From Pelosinus sp. (GTDB lineage Bacteria > Bacillota > Negativicutes > DSM-13327): DNA of 64,000 bases. Positions within the stretch are counted from its first letter, which is position 1, and every line of letters begins with the position of its first letter. The notes below the pieces were generated by a model. It searched no databases. It had not been told where the DNA came from and worked only from the letters and a program-made list of their open reading frames with translations. The translations under genes were made by a program, and so were the position numbers. The stretch is taken from positions 16,669 through 80,668 of the forward strand of contig JARBUM010000015.1 in the NCBI GenBank assembly GCA_029239675.1, in the 5' to 3' direction. Below are positions 59,524 through 64,000 of the stretch, in pieces.

Positions 59524-60657
59524 ATGATAAAAGTAAAAATAAGTGAACTTAAAAAAGGCGACGTGATTGCCGAACATATCTTAAATCCTGAAGGACAAGT
59601 TCTACTAGCTGCCGGTACAGCCCTTACTGATAAGACCATTACATTACTAAAATTATGGGAAATAAAAGAAATTAGATTGCGTGAAGAAAAAGATACAGAT
59701 GATGATATTCGCTTATCATTACAATTTGATGAAATCGTTGCCAAGAATTCTAAACTTTTTGATAAAATAAAGAAAATTGCGGATGGTGAACCGTCTCCCC
59801 CAGAACTACCATCTATCTTTAATAAGAAATCCTCTGAACAATATCATGATATTTCTCAAAAATTCTCGAAAATCCTGTTAGACTTAGAAGAATCCACTGA
59901 CATTATGCCCCTCAAAGTAATGGCAAACATCATTTGCCATTATGCAGCGTCAACGGTAGGAGTACTTGCCTATACCCTTAAACGAGAAAGTACTTTCAGC
60001 CGTCAGGAGAATTTAGTCAATCACAGCCTGTCTGTAGGCATTATCTCAGCCAAAATAGCTAGATTAATGGAGCTTCCCGAGGAAGTTATACATACCATCG
60101 TCTTAGGGGCTTTAATTCATGACATTGGCAAAACAAAACTACCATTGGATATCTTTAGACAAGCGGATTGTTATTCTTCAGAAGAGGAAATAATTTACCA
60201 AGGTCATGTACAAGCTGGTTATAATATCATTAAAAGTCTTGGACTGCCTAGAGAAGTTAATCTCATTTTACTACAGCATCACGAATATAAAGATGGCAGC
60301 GGTTTTCCTTTGCATTTAGCTTCTACTAAAATTCACCCTTATGCCCAAATTGTTGCCTTTGCTAATTTTTTTGACTCTCTATTTCATGAAAAAAAGACCC
60401 CCCCCAATTTTTTTGCTATCCGCAAAAAGTTGACGCAAGATGGTGCTAACAAATTTGATACTGCTATCATTGATGCTTTTGACCATTATTTAGAAAGTTT
60501 TGTATTCAACGTGAATGTAGAGCTTAATGATGGACGTACAGCAGAAGTAGTCTATAATCATCCCTTTTATATGTCTCTTGTTGTACGTACACTCAGTGGA
60601 GAATTTATAGACCTTAGCAAAAATAAAGACCTCTTTATTGCAAAATTGGTTTTATAA
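59524..60657 (+). CDS. HD-domain protein, degenerate HD-GYP
   Basis: A 377-residue relative of the 40212-41279 HD-GYP protein. The N-terminal domain is shared (ISELKKGDVIAEHILNPEGQVLLAAGTALT), then the HD part with ALIHDIGKTKLPLDIF, QGHVQAGY and HHEYKDGSGFP. The GYP motif is GFP, and the region after it is shorter. The metal His/Asp are mostly kept. It may bind c-di-GMP or another dinucleotide with reduced or altered activity. AGGAGG precedes the ATG. A run of A, eight C and T tracts lies at about 60389-60413 in frame. Confidence 0.85.
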   Translation: MIKVKISELKKGDVIAEHILNPEGQVLLAAGTALTDKTITLLKLWEIKEIRLREEKDTDDDIRLSLQFDEIVAKNSKLFDKIKKIADGEPSPPELPSIFNKKSSEQYHDISQKFSKILLDLEESTDIMPLKVMANIICHYAASTVGVLAYTLKRESTFSRQENLVNHSLSVGIISAKIARLMELPEEVIHTIVLGALIHDIGKTKLPLDIFRQADCYSSEEEIIYQGHVQAGYNIIKSLGLPREVNLILLQHHEYKDGSGFPLHLASTKIHPYAQIVAFANFFDSLFHEKKTPPNFFAIRKKLTQDGANKFDTAIIDAFDHYLESFVFNVNVELNDGRTAEVVYNHPFYMSLVVRTLSGEFIDLSKNKDLFIAKLVL

Positions 60658-60680
60658 GAACACATAGAACAAAATGTTTT

Positions 60681-60810
60681 GAACCGCGAAGAACCGAAGA
60701 GTATGAAGAAACCCCGTTAACAACTCCCCTCTTGAGAGCGGTGACACGCAGAGACGGTGTGTGTGTGTGTGTATGTGTGTGAACCGCAAAGGTGCAGAGG
60801 ACACAGAGAA
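60681..60810. repeat. Dispersed repeat, copy 3, with (GT)n tract
   Basis: Starts GAACCGCGAAGAACCGAAGA and ends GAACCGCAAAGGTGCAGAGG, as in the copies at 9225 and 11783. Between them a TG microsatellite (60757-60781) is inserted. The copies appear to be decaying members of one family. Confidence 0.6.
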
Positions 60811-60826
60811 ATACAATTTTAAAAAT

Positions 60827-60858
60827 AAAAGACAGGCTTTCAATAGCCTGCCTTTTTA
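60827..60858 (-). terminator. Terminator of the glyoxalase gene
   Basis: CAGGCT pairs with AGCCTG, extended by A/T pairs, with U-rich sequence on the minus strand. It ends about 9 bases from the gene's stop. Confidence 0.55.
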
Positions 60859-60866
60859 ATATCCAA

Positions 60867-61229
60867 TTATCGCTCTGGCATGATCTCCAACCAATATCCA
60901 TCTGGATCTTGGATAAAATAAAGATTCATTTTCTTATTTTCATAGCAAATGCAATTCATTTCTTCATGTAAGGCATGTGCCTTTTCCATGTCATCTGTGA
61001 TAAAGGCAAGATGAAACTCGTTTTCACCTAAATCATAGGCTGTTTTTCGATCCTTCATCCATGTTAATTCCAGTTTATGAGGCGTTTGTCGATCTCCCAA
61101 GTAAACCAAGGTAAACTCATCCATATCCTTCCTGGATGTCTCTACCAAACCAAGGGCCTTGCTGTAAAAATTCAAACTTCTCTTTAGATCCAAAACATTA
61201 ATATTATTATGTGCTAGTTTAAAATTCAC
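60867..61229 (-). CDS. gloA: Lactoylglutathione-lyase-like glyoxalase I
   Basis: A 120-residue VOC-fold protein. FKLAHNNINVLDLKRSLNFYSKALGL has the first ligand His; E in HKLELTW, H in NEFHLAF and E in YWLEIMP complete a GloA-type H-E-H-E set. The GTG start has GGAGG 7 nt upstream. It detoxifies methylglyoxal hemithioacetal or a related compound; the thiol partner in this organism is not shown. Confidence 0.85.
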   Translation of the reverse strand: MNFKLAHNNINVLDLKRSLNFYSKALGLVETSRKDMDEFTLVYLGDRQTPHKLELTWMKDRKTAYDLGENEFHLAFITDDMEKAHALHEEMNCICYENKKMNLYFIQDPDGYWLEIMPER

Positions 61230-61266
61230 AATTCTACCTCCTTCGTTACTACCTACATTATATAAG

Positions 61267-61313
61267 AAAAGAATGAGTATTTGTCAAGAGATTGCACAAA
61301 TACTCATTCTTTT
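61267..61313 (-). terminator. Terminator of the DEAD-box helicase gene
   Basis: An 18-bp perfect stem, AAAAGAATGAGTATTTGT (61267-61284) with ACAAATACTCATTCTTTT (61296-61313), T-rich at the minus-strand end. Confidence 0.8.
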
Positions 61314-61333
61314 CTCCAATGATCAAAACACTC

Positions 61334-62674
61334 TTATCTATTCTTTCTTTTTTCTTTGCCTGTTTGAATCTGTCGGTCACCTTTTTCATCTTCCTTCGGC
61401 TTACGACGACTTCTTGTATTTGTTCCGCTATGGCTTTCCGCTTTTTTCTTATCCGTTTTTCCGAAAGTAAAAGTATTTTTTTCCTTCTTTTCTAGCCAAG
61501 GTTTTCGATTTTCTCTATTCGTTTGAAAAAGTCTACGTTTATCCATACTAACAACTTTTTGTCCACTGACCTTATGCTTTTCGATGGCTGCACGGATACC
61601 TTGTTCAATCAACCTTACATAATGTTGCTCATGGGGATCAATAAGAGTAATCGCCATGCCTGTTTGCCCTGCACGACCAGTACGTCCAATACGGTGAATA
61701 TAACTATCTACATCACGAGGAATGTCATAATTAAAAATGTGAGTGACACCTTCCACATCTAAGCCTCTAGCAGCAATATCCGTTGCCACCAATATTTGTA
61801 TCTTAGCCTCACGAAAACGCTTCATAACCTGTTCCCGTTTTGGCTGAGACAATTCTCCATGAAGTTCATCCGTTTCATAGCCCTTTTGAGCAAGAGCCAT
61901 ATTCACTGCCATGGCGCGTTGCTTTGTATGACAAAAAACAATTGTCAAATAAGGACGATATTCGTCAATCATACTACTTAATTTCGCAAGTTTTTCTGAT
62001 TCTGGTACCTCCACCATAATCTGCTTGATCTCATCTAAAGTAATATTGTCTGTTTGCACACGTATATCTACTGGTTTTTTCATATAACGGTCAGCTAAAG
62101 CCCGAATTTTAGAAGGCATAGTTGCCGAAAACAGCATGGTTTGGCGTTTGATGGACGTTTGACGAACTAATTCTTCTACATCATCTAAAAAGCCCATATG
62201 CAGCATTTGATCTGCTTCATCTAGAACCAACTTAGTGACTCCTGAAAGATAAATCGTTTTGCGTCTTAAATGATCCATTAAACGACCAGGAGTACCAATA
62301 ACAATTTGGGCACCATTTTTCAACTTTTTGATTTGTCGATCGACATCTTGTCCACCATATACCGACAACACTTGTATTCCCAATTGATCCGCTAACTTAG
62401 CCACTTCTCGAGTGATCTGGAGAGCCAACTCTCGTGTTGGTGTGATAATTAAAGCCTGCACGATAGGCTTGTCTATCTCGATTTTTTCCAAAATTGGCAA
62501 TACAAAAGCCAAGGTCTTACCTGTTCCCGTCTGGGATTGTCCAACTACATCCTTGCCAGATAATAGAGCAGGAATAGCCTGAATTTGAATGTCTGTTGGT
62601 TGTGTAATGCCAGTTTCCGCCAAAATAGTACTTATTTCTCGCCGAATACCTAATGAAGTAAAATCTGTATGCAT
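61334..62674 (-). CDS. cshA: DEAD-box ATP-dependent RNA helicase (CshA-like)
   Basis: A 446-residue DEAD-box helicase: Q motif FTSLGI...ITQPTDIQIQAIP, motif I SQTGTGKT, motif II VLDEADQML (DEAD), SAT, then ARGLDVEGV and HRIGRTGRAGQTG. The C-terminal tail is Lys/Arg-rich (KKEKNTFTFGKTDKKKAES), as in CshA. The start at 62674 has AGAGGTG 7 nt upstream; an earlier ATG adds 12 residues. It remodels RNA in decay and cold adaptation. A palindromic GTGTAA-N7-TTACAC lies upstream at about 62759-62777. Confidence 0.9.
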   Translation of the reverse strand: MHTDFTSLGIRREISTILAETGITQPTDIQIQAIPALLSGKDVVGQSQTGTGKTLAFVLPILEKIEIDKPIVQALIITPTRELALQITREVAKLADQLGIQVLSVYGGQDVDRQIKKLKNGAQIVIGTPGRLMDHLRRKTIYLSGVTKLVLDEADQMLHMGFLDDVEELVRQTSIKRQTMLFSATMPSKIRALADRYMKKPVDIRVQTDNITLDEIKQIMVEVPESEKLAKLSSMIDEYRPYLTIVFCHTKQRAMAVNMALAQKGYETDELHGELSQPKREQVMKRFREAKIQILVATDIAARGLDVEGVTHIFNYDIPRDVDSYIHRIGRTGRAGQTGMAITLIDPHEQHYVRLIEQGIRAAIEKHKVSGQKVVSMDKRRLFQTNRENRKPWLEKKEKNTFTFGKTDKKKAESHSGTNTRSRRKPKEDEKGDRQIQTGKEKRKNR

Positions 62675-62860
62675 AAAAAAACACCTCTTCTCTGGTAAAT
62701 TTTGTTTCATTATTTTGTACTCTTTAGTAACTTGCCTTGCACCAAACCTGAATAGAGGTGTAAGTCATAGTTACACTTATGTAAATCAGAATGTCATATA
62801 CTTTCTAATTTACCAAAATATTCTCGCTATATTTCCAGGAAATATTACACTAAAATCTAG

Positions 62861-62900
62861 GAAAAGAGTGTTAGTCCCTCTTACGTCTAACACTCTTTTC
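62861..62900. terminator. Terminator of the purine permease gene
   Basis: GAAAAGAGTGTTAG (62861-62874) and CTAACACTCTTTTC (62887-62900), a perfect 14-bp stem directly at the permease stop; works in both directions. Confidence 0.8.
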
Positions 62901-62901
62901 C

Positions 62902-64000
62902 TCAATGGCTAAAGAAGCCTAACTGTATAAAGAATAATATAGCGAATACATACAGTATGGGGTGAACTGTACCTGCTTTACCTCGTAACACTTTTAATAC
63001 TGGATATACAATAAAGCCAATACCAATACCTGTAGCAATGCTATAGGTTAAGGGCATTGCAATTACAATTAAAAAGGCAGGGAATGCTTCTTCTAGATCA
63101 TTCCAATCAATACTTCGCAAACCATTCATCATAAAAAAACCAACAATAATCAAAGCAGGGGCGGTAACTGCAGGAATACTAGCCAGTAATTTTGCTATTG
63201 GTGCAAAAAATAGTGTGACCAATAATAGTAGGGCCGTGACGACTGCAGTCAAGCCTGTACGCCCGCCCACGGCAACGCCTGAAGTTGACTCTACATAAGC
63301 AGATGTAGGGCTGGTGCCAAGAGCAGCACCAACAGTAGTACCAACCGCATCAGCTAATAAAGCTCCCCGAACACGCGGAAACTTACCATCTTTTAATAAT
63401 CCTGCTTGTTCTGCCACACCAAGCATAGTCCCTGTAGTATCAAATAAAGTAATCAACAAAAAGGTAAATACTACTGCATACAATCCTTGTTCAAATACTC
63501 CTGACACATTCATTTGAAATGCGGTTTGTTCGATTCCGTGTGGTAGCATAAACAATTGATCTGGCAATACTAACATTCCTTTTAAATAGGCAATAATGGA
63601 AGTAATGACCATACCTGCAAATATAGCTCCTTGTACGCGATATGCCATTAACACTAAAGAAATGACAAGACCAATAATTGACATTAATGTAATAGGCTCT
63701 GCAAAGTTCCCTAAGGTTACCAATGTAGCAGGCGATGCCACTACAATTTTCGCACTTTGTAAGCCAACAAAAGAAATGAATAAGCCAATTCCCGCTGTAA
63801 TCGCATGTTTTAGACTTGTTGGAATGGAATCAATTAAAATATAGCGAAATTTGGTCAAGGATAGCAACACGAATATGATTCCTGTTATAAATACTGCTCC
63901 TAATGCCACTTGCCATGTATGTCCACCTGCTACTACAACGCTATAAGAAAAATATGCATTCATGCCCATGCCTGGTGCTATGGCAATGGGATAATTTGCG
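62902..64000 (-). CDS. NCS2-family purine permease, 5' end cut by window
   Basis: An AzgA/PbuG-type hypoxanthine/guanine/adenine permease. The frame is open to base 64000 and already shows ANYPIAIAPGMGMNAYFSYSV, a signature that normally lies about 80 residues into the protein, so the N-terminus is outside the window. TLFDTTGTMLGVAEQAGLL, GTSPTSAYVESTSGVAVGGRTG and the helix pattern fit. At least nine helices are present. The substrate is a purine base by family; which one is not clear. Confidence 0.9.
   Translation of the reverse strand, partial: ANYPIAIAPGMGMNAYFSYSVVVAGGHTWQVALGAVFITGIIFVLLSLTKFRYILIDSIPTSLKHAITAGIGLFISFVGLQSAKIVVASPATLVTLGNFAEPITLMSIIGLVISLVLMAYRVQGAIFAGMVITSIIAYLKGMLVLPDQLFMLPHGIEQTAFQMNVSGVFEQGLYAVVFTFLLITLFDTTGTMLGVAEQAGLLKDGKFPRVRGALLADAVGTTVGAALGTSPTSAYVESTSGVAVGGRTGLTAVVTALLLLVTLFFAPIAKLLASIPAVTAPALIIVGFFMMNGLRSIDWNDLEEAFPAFLIVIAMPLTYSIATGIGIGFIVYPVLKVLRGKAGTVHPILYVFAILFFIQLGFFSH

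Noticed and set aside
60635..60901. ORFs over the GT microsatellite
   Set aside because: Low-complexity translation (HTHTHT) of a repeat, with no ribosome-binding site.

Overview
The window is AT-rich Bacillota-type DNA: strong AGGAGG ribosome-binding sites, TTG and GTG starts, and several riboswitches that end in intrinsic terminators. It also encodes outer-membrane functions: two TonB-dependent receptors, TonB, ExbB and ExbD. That combination points to a diderm member of the Negativicutes, such as a Pelosinus or Sporomusa relative. This is inferred from gene content, not from a database match. No rRNA, tRNA, insertion sequence, prophage or CRISPR array was recognised.

Layout. 1-4.7 kb: end of a UbiA-type prenyltransferase translationally coupled to an iron-containing alcohol dehydrogenase, a lipoprotein, two related secreted Arg/Glu/His-rich proteins, a CWPRQ-repeat protein and a 52-codon ORF. 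4.7-11.8 kb: asnB, a cupin gene with a Crp/Fnr-type promoter, a response regulator, a DUF1624-type membrane protein, a ZnuA-type lipoprotein and an M20 amidohydrolase. 11.9-36 kb: a corrinoid region, almost all on the minus strand. It holds (a) a cobalamin riboswitch followed by cbiL, a secreted CbiK, a FecBCD-type ABC importer and an ABC-2 exporter; (b) a CheA-like kinase/CheY-like regulator pair behind a Fur box; (c) a riboswitch followed by btuB, a TIM-barrel gene, btuF, btuC, btuD, exbB, exbD, tonB and an SDR gene; (d) cbiK, cbiZ and cobO behind a palindromic promoter; (e) a second receptor behind two tandem cobalamin riboswitches. 36-40 kb: iron genes, namely a Fur-box STAS protein, feoA, a feoB split into two genes, and a DtxR/MntR-like regulator.

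40-64 kb: a c-di-GMP riboswitch in front of an HD-GYP gene; buk-ptb; a lysine riboswitch in front of a DAP-decarboxylase-like gene; fumC; a broken NagD-like HAD gene; a DeoR-type regulator with a LarA-like racemase and an MFS permease; a SAM riboswitch with an aminotransferase and metQ; a MATE pump; YwbE; a second iron-ADH; an LtaS/OpgB-like enzyme; a degenerate HD-GYP protein; a glyoxalase; a DEAD-box helicase; and the start of an NCS2 purine permease.

How the parts work together. The corrinoid region can take cobamides through the outer membrane (BtuB/TonB/ExbBD) and the inner membrane (BtuFCD), remodel them (CbiZ, CobO), and contribute cobalt insertion and C20 methylation steps (CbiK, CbiL). 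It is read out by four cobalamin aptamers. Iron control is interleaved with it: an identical 19-bp Fur box sits at the promoters of the kinase/regulator pair and of the STAS gene. The best leads are the tandem riboswitches, this Fur-box pair, the secreted cobaltochelatase beside an importer, the TIM-barrel gene and the BtuD C-terminal extension inside the uptake operon, and the split FeoB.
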